A DNA stretch of 6,462 bases from Gammaproteobacteria bacterium. Lineage in GTDB: Bacteria; Pseudomonadota; Gammaproteobacteria; Natronospirales; REEB76. Each line of letters starts with the position of its first letter. Positions within the stretch are counted from its first letter, which is position 1. This document shows, piece after piece, positions 1-6,048 of this stretch. Made by a program: the position numbers and the translations under genes. The notes under the pieces are model-generated. The model was given only the letters and a program-made list of their open reading frames with translations. It was not told the origin of the DNA and did not search any database. The stretch is taken from assembly GCA_027317045.1 (NCBI GenBank), contig DAHVFI010000273.1:1-6462 (forward strand), in the 5' to 3' direction.

Positions 1-1240
1 CCAGAAATCCCCAGGATACAGCCTGTATGCCCGCACCATAGATGGCCCACAGCGTGAAAGCCAAGGTCGCGCTGGCCAACACGGTGTTGCGAATGCGCCG
101 TTTGTGGGTAAGTTTGTCGGGACGACTCAATACGATTTCGGCGGCGGCGCACAGCAGGTAAGCCACCAATACCCAAAACGTGGAGACCAAGATAATGGTC
201 GTGAACATGGCCACCAGACCGTGACTGTAATTCATGAGAATGAGCAGGCTCGCCAACACGCTGGAAAGCAGCAGTCCCAGTGTGGGGGTCCGGCGACGGG
301 ATTCGCGCGCAAACAACTTCGGAAACAGGCCGTCGTTCGCCACCGCCTGGGGAAACTGTCCCTGCATCAGGATCCAGCCGTTGAGGGCGCCGAAGCAGGA
401 GATGATGGCGGCGGCGGCGATGACATAGCCGGCCCAGCTGCCCCATAACAGTTTGGCGGCATCGGCGAACGGCGCATTGGAATGCGCGAGCGTGGCGCTG
501 GGGATGATTCCCATCACCACGGTGGTACAGACGATGTAAAAAGCTGCGGCAATAATGGTGCCCAGCAGCGTGGCACGCGGGATGGTTTTCTCCGGATTCC
601 TGACGTGCTCGGCAGGTACGGTGGCGCATTCGAGACCCAGGAACGCCCACATGGTAAGCGTGGCGCAGGCATTGATGGCCGCTGCCGGTGAGGCGCTGGT
701 GTGGCCGGACGCGAGAATGCGCGGGTCGAAATGGAAGACGCCGAATACCGCCAGTGCCAACAACGGCGTGAGTTTCAGAATAACGGTAATGAGCTGAACG
801 TTGCCGGCCGCACGCACGCCCCAGATGTTGATTGAGGTGAGCAGCCATACTGCGGCCAATGCCGCGAGCGCGCCGAACAGCGGGGTCGCGGCCAGCACCG
901 GGAAAAAATCCGCCAGATAACTGGCGAAAGCCACGGCGATGGCGGCATTGGTGCCGAGAATGCTGAGCCAATAGACCCAGGCAATCAGGAATCCGGGGAA
1001 ATCTCCAAAGGCATCGCGCGGATAGGCGTAGGGACCGCCCGCCTTGGGCAGGCGATGCGACAGACTGCTGAACACCCAGGCCAGTAGCAGCGCACCGACG
1101 GTGCTGAAGCCCCAGCCCCACAGGCTGTAGGCGCCGTAGATCGCCAATGAGGCGGGCAGCAGGAATACTCCGGAGCCCACCATGTTACCGAGTACAATCG
1201 AGGTGGTGGTGACGAGGCCAAGACTGCGCTGGGTTTGCAT
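1..1240 (-). CDS. AdiC-like APC-family amino acid/polyamine antiporter, 3' end outside the window
   Basis: Inner-membrane transporter of the amino acid-polyamine-organocation family, closest in my reading to the arginine:agmatine exchanger AdiC. The frame is open from the ATG at 1240 to the window edge (413 codons, no stop). AdiC has about 445 residues, so roughly the last helix is missing. Key AdiC positions can be aligned by eye: the unwound TM1 motif GSGVFLLP (residues 22-29), Tyr90 (AdiC Tyr93), Trp198 and Glu204 in WAFLGLE (AdiC Trp202 and Glu208), Trp289 (AdiC Trp293) and DGLFP at 303-307. About eleven hydrophobic segments are visible, starting near residues 11, 40, 83, 120, 150, 187, 225, 270, 321, 345 and 387. 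The start is the first ATG ahead of TM1, with only a weak Shine-Dalgarno. It is divergent from the 63-residue gene. Substrate is inferred: conserved aromatic sites suggest arginine/agmatine or a related amine, but other APC exchangers remain possible. Confidence 0.88.
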   Translation of the reverse strand, partial: MQTQRSLGLVTTTSIVLGNMVGSGVFLLPASLAIYGAYSLWGWGFSTVGALLLAWVFSSLSHRLPKAGGPYAYPRDAFGDFPGFLIAWVYWLSILGTNAAIAVAFASYLADFFPVLAATPLFGALAALAAVWLLTSINIWGVRAAGNVQLITVILKLTPLLALAVFGVFHFDPRILASGHTSASPAAAINACATLTMWAFLGLECATVPAEHVRNPEKTIPRATLLGTIIAAAFYIVCTTVVMGIIPSATLAHSNAPFADAAKLLWGSWAGYVIAAAAIISCFGALNGWILMQGQFPQAVANDGLFPKLFARESRRRTPTLGLLLSSVLASLLILMNYSHGLVAMFTTIILVSTFWVLVAYLLCAAAEIVLSRPDKLTHKRRIRNTVLASATLAFTLWAIYGAGIQAVSWGFL

Positions 1241-1377
1241 GGATTGGTATCCGTGTGTGTTATGACCCGTTGAGATTGTAGCGGAATGTGGCTGCACCCT
1301 GGGTAGGGAGGCAGCCCAAAAGCATATGCGATTCAGGTGTATCACAATGGCACTGCCAAGAAATAAAGAACAGCCAG
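1241..1377. promoter_or_regulatory. divergent intergenic region with a candidate permease promoter
   Basis: This 137-bp gap separates two divergent start codons and must hold the permease promoter. The best minus-strand -10 candidate is TACAAT (plus-strand ATTGTA, 1275-1280), 34 bases upstream of the permease ATG. No good TTGACA-like -35 lies 16-18 bases further upstream, so an activator or a weak promoter is possible. I found no convincing -10/-35 pair for the rightward gene. A 12-codon ORF (ATG 1347) overlaps the start of that gene and has no clear ribosome binding site, so I do not call it a leader peptide. Confidence 0.4.
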
Positions 1378-1569
1378 ATGAATAACAAACGCCTGGCAGA
1401 AGCCGTGCGTGAAGCCTGTCTCCAGGCCGCCCGCGAGGGCTACGCTTCAGCGGCCATGAGCGGTCTGTGCCATGCAGGCGCTGTTGAGGTTTCCTTGGAT
1501 GCCATCCGTAGGCTGGATCTGGAAGCGGTGCTACGGGCGCCAGCCCCGGCCCCGGATGAAAAGCCTTAA
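1378..1569 (+). CDS. small helical protein of unknown function (63 aa)
   Basis: I do not recognise a function. The product is 63 residues, mostly amphipathic helix. It has an N-terminal segment REACLQAAREGY (residues 11-22), a short MSGLC turn (27-31), a second helix ending AIRRLDL (42-48), and a Pro/Ala-rich charged tail. This layout resembles short conserved proteobacterial proteins that automatic pipelines sometimes label 'acetyltransferase'; nothing here supports catalysis. I chose the ATG at 1378 because the frame upstream (open back to a GTG at 1288) reads like non-coding sequence, with scattered Cys, Trp and Gln. The ribosome binding site is weak (AAAGAA, about nine bases upstream). 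It is divergent from the permease, and its stop lies 74 bases before the next gene. Two cysteines (14 and 31) might bind metal or form contacts, but this is speculation. Confidence 0.6.
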   Translation: MNNKRLAEAVREACLQAAREGYASAAMSGLCHAGAVEVSLDAIRRLDLEAVLRAPAPAPDEKP

Positions 1570-1593
1570 GCCACGCCACAGCGCCTCACCGAC

Positions 1594-1605
1594 CCGCTAC
1601 AATCT
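1594..1605 (+). promoter_or_regulatory. candidate promoter element for the deoxyhypusine-synthase-like operon
   Basis: The 12-mer CCGCTACAATCT contains a -10-like TACAAT (1598-1603), 41 bases before the chosen start at 1644. A 17-base spacer puts GCCACA (1575-1580) at the -35 position, matching TTGACA at three of six bases. The identical 12-mer occurs on the opposite strand upstream of the permease (1273-1284). Confidence 0.4.
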
Positions 1606-1630
1606 GCGTTCCCATTTTATCGCCCGCGCC

Positions 1631-1634
1631 GAGG
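1631..1634 (+). promoter_or_regulatory. Shine-Dalgarno GAGG deciding the start at 1644
   Basis: GAGG directly abuts the ATG at 1635 with no spacer, which would be unusable. It sits nine bases before the in-frame ATG at 1644, an acceptable distance. This favours the shorter N-terminus beginning MLDQQ. Confidence 0.6.
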
Positions 1635-1643
1635 ATGCCGCCG

Positions 1644-2648
1644 ATGCTTGACCAGCAGAGCCGTTCAAATCTCTTGTACATCAAGGAAGTCGCCGCCTTC
1701 ATCAAGCACCATTACCGGCATTTCAATGCGGCCGCGCTGATTGACGCGGCGGAAGCCTACAAGGCGCATCTTGCCGCCGGCGGCAAGATGATGGTGACGC
1801 TGGCGGGTGCCATGAGTACCGCGGAACTGGGACTGTCGCTGGCGGAGATGATCCGCCGCGACAAGGTGAGCATCATCACCTGCACCGGTGCGAATCTGGA
1901 AGAAGATATCTTCAATTTGGTGGCCCACGACCATTATGTGCGGGTGCCGAAGTACCGCGAGCTGACCCCGGCGGAGGAACAGAAATTGCTGGAGCGTCAC
2001 CTGAACCGGGTCACCGATACCTGCATCCCCGAAGACGAGGCCATCCGCCGTATCGAGAAAGCGGTGCTCAGCGAGTGGCAGGCTGCGGATAAACAAGGCG
2101 AGCGCTTCTTTCCCCACGAGTTCATGTACAAGATCATCCGCAGCGGCGCACTCAAGCAGTATCACCAGATTGATCCCAGGGATTCCTGGATGGTGGCGGC
2201 GGCGGAAAAGAACCTGCCCATCATCGTGCCCGGCTGGGAGGATTCCACCCTCGGCAACATCTTCGCGGCCCATTGCCTGAAAGGCGACGTGCGGCATGTG
2301 CATACGGTGCGCACCGGTATCGAATACATGATGTATCTTGCGGATTGGTACCAGCAGAATGCAGACGGCAAGGGGGTGGGGTTTTTCCAGATCGGCGGCG
2401 GCATCGCCGGTGATTTCCCCATCTGCGTGGTGCCCATGCTGGAGCAGGACCTGCGGCAGGACACGCCATTGTGGGCGTATTTCTGCCAGATCAGCGATTC
2501 CACCACCAGCTATGGTTCCTATTCCGGGGCGGTCCCCAACGAGAAAATCACCTGGGGCAAACTGGGTGCGGCTACACCCAAGTTCATCATCGAGTCCGAC
2601 GCCACCATCGTGGTACCGCTGATGTTTGCCTGTATTCTTGCTGATTGA
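1644..2648 (+). CDS. bacterial deoxyhypusine-synthase-like protein (NAD-dependent aminobutyl transferase family)
   Basis: Deoxyhypusine synthase (DHS) uses NAD to move the aminobutyl group of spermidine onto eIF5A; homospermidine synthases evolved from it. Bacteria lack eIF5A, so this homolog probably acts on a small amine. The product is 334 residues from the ATG at 1644 (337 from 1635), a little shorter than human DHS (369). Family signatures are TCTGANLEEDIFN, PGWEDSTLGN, GGGIAGDFPICVVPML and near the C-terminus GAVPNEKITWGKL. In 334-residue numbering, Lys306 of WGKL aligns with human catalytic Lys329, with Trp304 and Glu300 matching Trp327 and Glu323. However, human His288 (KHH) falls on Gly252 in the GGG run, and Asp316 on Tyr293. 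The substrate is therefore likely not the eukaryotic one; a homospermidine-type or agmatine-type reaction is a guess. It is followed eight bases later by the SIMPL gene, so the two are probably co-transcribed. Family assignment is confident, reaction is not. Confidence 0.9.
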   Translation: MLDQQSRSNLLYIKEVAAFIKHHYRHFNAAALIDAAEAYKAHLAAGGKMMVTLAGAMSTAELGLSLAEMIRRDKVSIITCTGANLEEDIFNLVAHDHYVRVPKYRELTPAEEQKLLERHLNRVTDTCIPEDEAIRRIEKAVLSEWQAADKQGERFFPHEFMYKIIRSGALKQYHQIDPRDSWMVAAAEKNLPIIVPGWEDSTLGNIFAAHCLKGDVRHVHTVRTGIEYMMYLADWYQQNADGKGVGFFQIGGGIAGDFPICVVPMLEQDLRQDTPLWAYFCQISDSTTSYGSYSGAVPNEKITWGKLGAATPKFIIESDATIVVPLMFACILAD

Positions 2649-2654
2649 GGGAAG
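2647..2654 (+). promoter_or_regulatory. Shine-Dalgarno GAGGGAAG overlapping the upstream stop codon
   Basis: GAGG (2647-2650) shares bases with the TGA stop of the upstream gene and lies six bases before the ATG at 2657. It argues against the in-frame TTG at 2645 as start and suggests translational coupling of the two genes. Confidence 0.6.
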
Positions 2655-2656
2655 CC

Positions 2657-3364
2657 ATGATGCTGCATATCCGTCATGGCATCGCATTAATAATGCTGAT
2701 TCCAGCCTTGGCGTTAGCCAAGGCGCTGCCCACGGTGCCGTATGTGCAGGTATCCGGTCACAGTACGCTAAGCGTGGTGCCGGACATGGCGCATATATAT
2801 CTCACCATAGAAAAGACCGACAAGGATGTGGCTAGCGCGCGCGCCGACGTGGAACGCCGTGCGGCGCAAGTGATCGAGGCCGCAAAGAAACTCGGCATTG
2901 CCGCGCGTGACATCAAGGCTATGAATATTTCTGTCTGGCCCGAATATCAGTGGCAGAATAACAACCAGGTGTTCATGGGCCAGCATGTGAGCCGGCGCAT
3001 CGAAGTCACCTTGCGCGACATGCCCCGGTATGCCGATTTGGTGAGCGCCCTGATCCATGCAGGCGTGACCAATATCGGCAGCACCACGCTGGACCGCAGT
3101 GACATGCCGCAATTGCGCCAGCAGGCGCTCACCCAAGCCGTGGACGACGCCCACGGGCATGCTCTTGCTCTGGCGACCGCCGCCAAAGTTGGTCTCGGTT
3201 CCGTGTATAGCATCACCGAGAATGCCGGCCTCGCTCCGCGCCCGCTGATGATGGCGGCGACAGTCCACCCCACGACCATGCAAGGCGCCCCGGAATATGA
3301 GCCCGGCACCATTGATGTCACCGCGGATGTGAGTATCGTGTATCTGCTGAAACCAGCACGCTGA
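2657..3364 (+). CDS. secreted SIMPL-domain (DUF541, YggE-like) protein
   Basis: A 235-residue exported protein of the SIMPL/DUF541 family, which includes E. coli YggE (linked to oxidative stress). The molecular function of the family is unclear. The N-terminus is a Sec signal peptide: MMLHIRH, a hydrophobic stretch at 8-18 and a likely signal peptidase I site ALA|K after residue 21. The mature part starts with the typical strand VQVSGHSTLSVVPDMAHIYL, followed by the long helix 'VASARADVERRAAQVIEAAKKLGI', here given as residues about 55-78. It continues with the RRIEVTLRDM strand near residue 115 and the conserved LRQQALTQAVDDAHGHALAL helix. It ends DVTADVSIVYLL, the usual last strand. The ATG at 2657 gives a normal signal peptide and a well-spaced ribosome binding site; the ATG at 2660 is an alternative. 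It is likely periplasmic. It lies between the DHS-like gene and the lipoprotein gene on the same strand, but no functional link is known to me. Confidence 0.9.
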   Translation: MMLHIRHGIALIMLIPALALAKALPTVPYVQVSGHSTLSVVPDMAHIYLTIEKTDKDVASARADVERRAAQVIEAAKKLGIAARDIKAMNISVWPEYQWQNNNQVFMGQHVSRRIEVTLRDMPRYADLVSALIHAGVTNIGSTTLDRSDMPQLRQQALTQAVDDAHGHALALATAAKVGLGSVYSITENAGLAPRPLMMAATVHPTTMQGAPEYEPGTIDVTADVSIVYLLKPAR

Positions 3365-3376
3365 TTTTGTGTGGCG

Positions 3377-3382
3377 TACAAT
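3377..3382 (+). promoter_or_regulatory. candidate -10 box TACAAT before the lipoprotein gene
   Basis: TACAAT lies 30 bases before the GTG start at 3413, in the 48-bp gap after the SIMPL gene. No convincing -35 is present; the hexamer 17 bases upstream is CAGCAC. The short palindrome TTAAGCCTTAA (3382-3392) overlaps its last base. The lipoprotein could have its own start of transcription or be read through from upstream, since no terminator separates the genes. Confidence 0.3.
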
Positions 3383-3400
3383 TAAGCCTTAACCGAAGTT

Positions 3401-3406
3401 GGGAGG
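3401..3406 (+). promoter_or_regulatory. strong Shine-Dalgarno GGGAGG supporting a GTG start
   Basis: GGGAGG is six bases before the GTG at 3413, ideal spacing, and 21 bases before the ATG at 3428. It supports the GTG start. Confidence 0.65.
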
Positions 3407-3412
3407 TGTGTT

Positions 3413-3892
3413 GTGAATAGCAATTTTATGAAAACCCTGGTTTTTTCGGCGACCGTCGCACTGCTGCTCGGGGGCTGTGCCAGCATGGGGGGCGGTGGCT
3501 CCGGCGTTGAGATACTGGCCTCGGGCAATCACAGTGATATGCAGGACCAGCAATATGTGGATATTCATAAGCAGGCGGATTTCGATGCCCTTTGGCAGAA
3601 AACCTTCGCCAATCTTTCCTCCGTACCTTCGAAGCCCGTAGTGGACTTCTCTAAGAACATGGTGTTGGCGGCATTTATCGGTACGCAGAATCATGGTGGT
3701 TATTTGATCCGTATCGCCAATATCGATGCTTCCGGAGCGACTGTGCAGGTCACCGTGGAAGTCACGATCCCCGGTACGAATTGCCGCTACACACAATCCA
3801 AGACCGAACCTTTTCTGTTTGTTACGGCTCCTGCGACCAACAAGCCAGTGAATTTCAACCTGACCCAGCGTAATGCGCCGGCCTGCGGCTGA
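3413..3892 (+). CDS. PrcB-type lipoprotein (protease-complex subunit PrcB-like domain)
   Basis: A 159-residue lipoprotein. The signal peptide (MNSNFMKT, then hydrophobic 8-18) ends in a lipobox LGGC with the acylated cysteine at residue 22. Residue 23 is Ala, not Asp, so Lol sorting would predict the outer membrane. After a Gly-rich linker (26-31), a domain resembling the PrcB C-terminal family is visible: a helix with FDALWQKTFA near 57-66, the strand DFSKNMVLAAFIG (78-90), the GGY turn (95-97), then alternating beta strands with PGTNC and a final KPVNFNL strand. PrcB is known as a partner of the Treponema protease PrtP. In other bacteria the domain occurs in small secreted proteins of unknown role, so a protease link here is only a possibility. 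Two later cysteines, in PGTNC and near the C-terminus (PACG), could form a disulfide. A strong terminator follows. Confidence 0.8.
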   Translation: MNSNFMKTLVFSATVALLLGGCASMGGGGSGVEILASGNHSDMQDQQYVDIHKQADFDALWQKTFANLSSVPSKPVVDFSKNMVLAAFIGTQNHGGYLIRIANIDASGATVQVTVEVTIPGTNCRYTQSKTEPFLFVTAPATNKPVNFNLTQRNAPACG

Positions 3893-3914
3893 TAAGCGGC
3901 CAGTGAATGAGAAT

Positions 3915-3948
3915 GCGGGGCGGATCCACGGGTCCGCCCCGCTTGTTT
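3915..3948 (+). terminator. Rho-independent terminator after the lipoprotein gene
   Basis: A perfect 10-bp GC-rich stem, GCGGGGCGGA (3915-3924) with TCCGCCCCGC (3933-3942), has an eight-base loop and is followed by TTGTTT (3943-3948). It starts 22 bases after the lipoprotein stop and closes the DHS-like/SIMPL/PrcB gene run. Confidence 0.88.
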
Positions 3949-4041
3949 GCCGGGGTACAGCCATGTCCGAAAATGGCTAGCCAGGTATTGTCCAAGAGTA
4001 TAGGGTGAGCACCGTTTTCCTGTTTTAGCAGGCATAAGACG
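3949..4041 (+). promoter_or_regulatory. upstream region of the Ada-AlkA gene with weak promoter and hairpin
   Basis: A terminator lies just upstream, so the repair operon must be transcribed from here. The best -10 is TATAGG (3999-4004); no matching -35 is evident, as expected for an activator-dependent promoter. A 6-bp hairpin, AGCCAT (3959-3964) with ATGGCT (3973-3978), is followed by the palindrome GGCTAGCC (3975-3982), which sits around the -35 position. This could be an operator for the Ada-like regulator. I do not see a sequence like the E. coli Ada box. The ribosome binding site is weak (AGG at 4030-4032, nine bases before the GTG). Confidence 0.35.
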
Positions 4042-5523
4042 GTGGAACTGGACGAAAAAACCTGCGAACAGGCGCGCTTGACCCATGATGCGCGCTTCGA
4101 TGGCCGTTTTTTTATCGGCGTCACCTCCACGGGCATTTATTGCCGGTGCATCTGCCCGACACCCAGCGCCAAACGTCAGAACGTGCGTTATTACCCCACA
4201 GCTGCGGCGGCGGCGGAAGCCGGGTTCCGTCCCTGTCTGCGCTGCCGGCCGGAGACCGCGCCCGGCACCCCCGCTTGGAACGGAACCTCGGCGACCGTAA
4301 GCCGCGGTCTGCGGCTTATTTCCGAAGGCGTCCTGGATGAGGACAGCGTGGAAAACCTGTCCACCCGCTTGGGCGTGAGTCCACGGCATCTCGACCGGTT
4401 GTTCCTGCAGCATCTCGGCGCATCACCTATCGCTGTGGCGCAGACGCGGCGGCTGCACTTCGCGAAACAACTCATCAGCGATACCCATCTGCCGATGGCG
4501 CAGGTGGCGCTGGCCTCCGGTTTCCAGAGCATTCGCCGTTTCAACGACACGTTTTCCAAGCTGTACGGGCGTACGCCGTCGGAATTGCGACGCCTAGCGG
4601 CATCGCTTTCCACCGAACCGGGTGAATACGTCTTCCGGCTGGCCTACCGGCCGCCGTATGACTGGGAATCCTTGCTGGCGTTTCTCGCGGCACGCGCCAC
4701 GCCCGGAGTGGAGGCCGTGGTAAACGCGGGCTATTGCCGCAGCATCGCATTTAATGGCCAGCACGGTGTGCTGGCGGTGCGGCCTGTGAAAGGCGTCCAC
4801 GCCTTGGAAGCCCATATTCTTTTTCCAGAACCCGCCGGTCTTTTGCAGATCGTGACACGGGTGCGCGCCATGTTTGATTTGGCTGCCGATCCCGCCGTCA
4901 TCGCCGGGAATTTTCGTCGCGACCCGTTGCTGGCGCCACACTTGAAACGACATCCTGGCTTGCGGGTGCCCGGTGCCTGGGATGGTTTCGAGCTGGCGGT
5001 GCGCGCCATCCTCGGTCAGCAGGTGACGGTACGCGGGGCCAGCACGCTGGCAGGACGATTGGTGCAGGCTTTTGGTGAACCGCTGACCTGCTTCAATACG
5101 CTGGGCCTCACGCATGTATTTCCAAAACCTGAAGCTTTGGCAGCGGCAAAAATCACCGGTTTACCGCAGACGCGGGCGCATTCAATCCAGTCTTTGGCGC
5201 AGGCCGCAGTTGCGGGCGAGGTGACTTTTGATAACCAGCTTCCCGGCGCCCAGCTTTTGACGCGCTTCACGAGCATCAACGGCATCGGTGACTGGACCGC
5301 GCACTACGTGGCCATGCGCGCGCTGGGCGATCCGGATGCGTTTCCGGCTGCCGATCTGGTGCTGTTGCGTACCGCGGGAGAGGGCAAAACTTTGACGCCG
5401 GCCGCCTTGTTGAAGCGCGCCGAAGCCTGGCGGCCCTGGCGCGCCTATGCCGCCATGGTTCTGTGGCGCGCGGCCGCGGACGCGCAGCTAAAACACAAGC
5501 AATCGTTGCAAGTGATGAGGTAG
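4042..5523 (+). CDS. Ada-AraC-AlkA fusion: methyl-sensing regulator and 3-methyladenine DNA glycosylase
   Basis: A 493-residue three-part protein of the adaptive response to DNA alkylation. Residues 1-75 are the Ada zinc domain, which takes methyl groups from phosphotriesters. Cys34, Cys38, Cys65 and Cys68 align with E. coli Ada Cys38 (acceptor), Cys42, Cys69 and Cys72. Residues about 85-185 are an AraC-type double helix-turn-helix, ending FNDTFSKLYGRTPSELRR. Residues about 190-493 match AlkA: an N-terminal AlkA domain, then the helix-hairpin-helix fold with AILGQQVT, NGIGDWTAHYVAMRAL (413-428) and Asp438, aligned with catalytic AlkA Asp238. AlkA Asp237 is replaced by Ala437. The GTG at 4042 keeps the whole Ada domain, including DARFDGRFF, so it is the likely start. 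An extra Cys36 lies between the zinc ligands where E. coli Ada has Pro. Ada-AlkA fusions are known, for example in mycobacteria. It is followed four bases later by the Ogt gene. Expected behaviour: methylation switches on DNA binding and induces its own operon, while the glycosylase excises alkylated bases. Confidence 0.95.
   Translation: MELDEKTCEQARLTHDARFDGRFFIGVTSTGIYCRCICPTPSAKRQNVRYYPTAAAAAEAGFRPCLRCRPETAPGTPAWNGTSATVSRGLRLISEGVLDEDSVENLSTRLGVSPRHLDRLFLQHLGASPIAVAQTRRLHFAKQLISDTHLPMAQVALASGFQSIRRFNDTFSKLYGRTPSELRRLAASLSTEPGEYVFRLAYRPPYDWESLLAFLAARATPGVEAVVNAGYCRSIAFNGQHGVLAVRPVKGVHALEAHILFPEPAGLLQIVTRVRAMFDLAADPAVIAGNFRRDPLLAPHLKRHPGLRVPGAWDGFELAVRAILGQQVTVRGASTLAGRLVQAFGEPLTCFNTLGLTHVFPKPEALAAAKITGLPQTRAHSIQSLAQAAVAGEVTFDNQLPGAQLLTRFTSINGIGDWTAHYVAMRALGDPDAFPAADLVLLRTAGEGKTLTPAALLKRAEAWRPWRAYAAMVLWRAAADAQLKHKQSLQVMR
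5517..5520 (+). promoter_or_regulatory. Shine-Dalgarno GAGG for the Ogt gene
   Basis: GAGG lies inside the last codons of the Ada-AlkA gene, seven bases before the ATG at 5528. With a four-base gap between the genes, this points to coupled translation. Confidence 0.6.
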
Positions 5524-5527
5524 TTAC

Positions 5528-6010
5528 ATGCAGTTCTGCACCATAGCAAGTCCGGTGGGTGAATTATTGCTGGCAGGCGATGAAAGCGGATTACGGGAGG
5601 TGGGTTTCCAGGACGGCACCCATCCGATCCGCCCCCAGCCGGATTGGCGGGAGGACCCACGGCCTTTCAAGAAAGTGGTTGCGCAACTGCAGGACTATTT
5701 TGCCGGCCAGCGGCGCGAATTCGATTTGCCGTTGGCTCCGCAAGGCACGCCCTTTCAGCTCAAAGTGTGGAGCGCCTTGCGCGCCATTCCCTATGGTAAA
5801 ACCTGGTCCTATGGCGAGCTGGCGCGGCGCATCAGAAAACCCACGGCTTCCCGTGCCGTGGGCGCCGCCAATGGCCAAAACCCGATTCCCATCATCGTGC
5901 CTTGCCATCGCGTGATCGGGGCGAACGGTTCGCTAACGGGATTCGGCGGCGGGCTCAAGATCAAACGGATACTGCTGGAACTGGAGAGCGGCGAACGGTC
6001 CTTATTTTGA
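5528..6010 (+). CDS. ogt: methylated-DNA--protein-cysteine S-methyltransferase (Ogt/AGT type)
   Basis: A 160-residue suicide repair protein that moves the alkyl group of O6-alkylguanine (and O4-alkylthymine) in DNA onto its own cysteine. The active-site motif PCHRVIG is present with Cys126 as acceptor. Arg109 in SRAVGAANGQNP is the arginine finger that helps flip the base. The preceding helix-turn-helix is marked by PFQLKVWSALRAIPYGKTWSYGELA (residues about 75-99, quoted by its parts PFQLKVW and YGELA). The C-terminal LTGFGGGLKIKRILLELE is typical. The N-terminal domain begins with MQFCTIASPVGELLLAGDE, as in stand-alone Ogt proteins, so length and order are complete. It is the second gene of the alkylation operon, four bases after the Ada-AlkA stop. 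The neighbour lacks the Ada C-terminal methyltransferase domain, so this gene supplies that missing activity as a separate protein. No key residue is altered. Confidence 0.95.
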   Translation: MQFCTIASPVGELLLAGDESGLREVGFQDGTHPIRPQPDWREDPRPFKKVVAQLQDYFAGQRREFDLPLAPQGTPFQLKVWSALRAIPYGKTWSYGELARRIRKPTASRAVGAANGQNPIPIIVPCHRVIGANGSLTGFGGGLKIKRILLELESGERSLF

Positions 6011-6048
6011 GGCGGCGGCTTCGGTATGGCCGCGATTCATTGCGGGTT
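6011..6048. other. short spacer after the Ogt gene
   Basis: This spacer between the Ogt stop and the repeat contains a weak 5-bp hairpin, GCGGC (6015-6019) with GCCGC (6029-6033), without a T-run. I see no gene in it. Confidence 0.4.

Noticed and set aside
104..797. Plus-strand open frames inside the permease region
   Set aside because: The minus-strand frame gives a clean AdiC-like protein; the plus frames are Gln/Gly/His-rich shadows.
1288..1377. Longer N-terminus for the 63-residue protein from a GTG at 1288
   Set aside because: The added 30 residues have many Trp, Cys and Gln, lie in the divergent promoter region, and overlap the likely permease promoter.
1665..2687. Long minus-strand open frame (340 codons) opposite the DHS-like gene
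   Set aside because: It is a mirror of a GC-rich gene: rich in His, Gly and Arg, with no recognisable domain, while the plus strand encodes a clear enzyme family.
3787..4413. Minus-strand open frame of 208 codons across the lipoprotein end and Ada start
   Set aside because: It crosses a terminator and overlaps two well-supported genes; the composition is atypical and no family is recognised.
6015..6033. Hairpin directly after the Ogt gene as a terminator
   Set aside because: The stem is only 5 bp with a nine-base loop and no T-run, so it is too weak to call.
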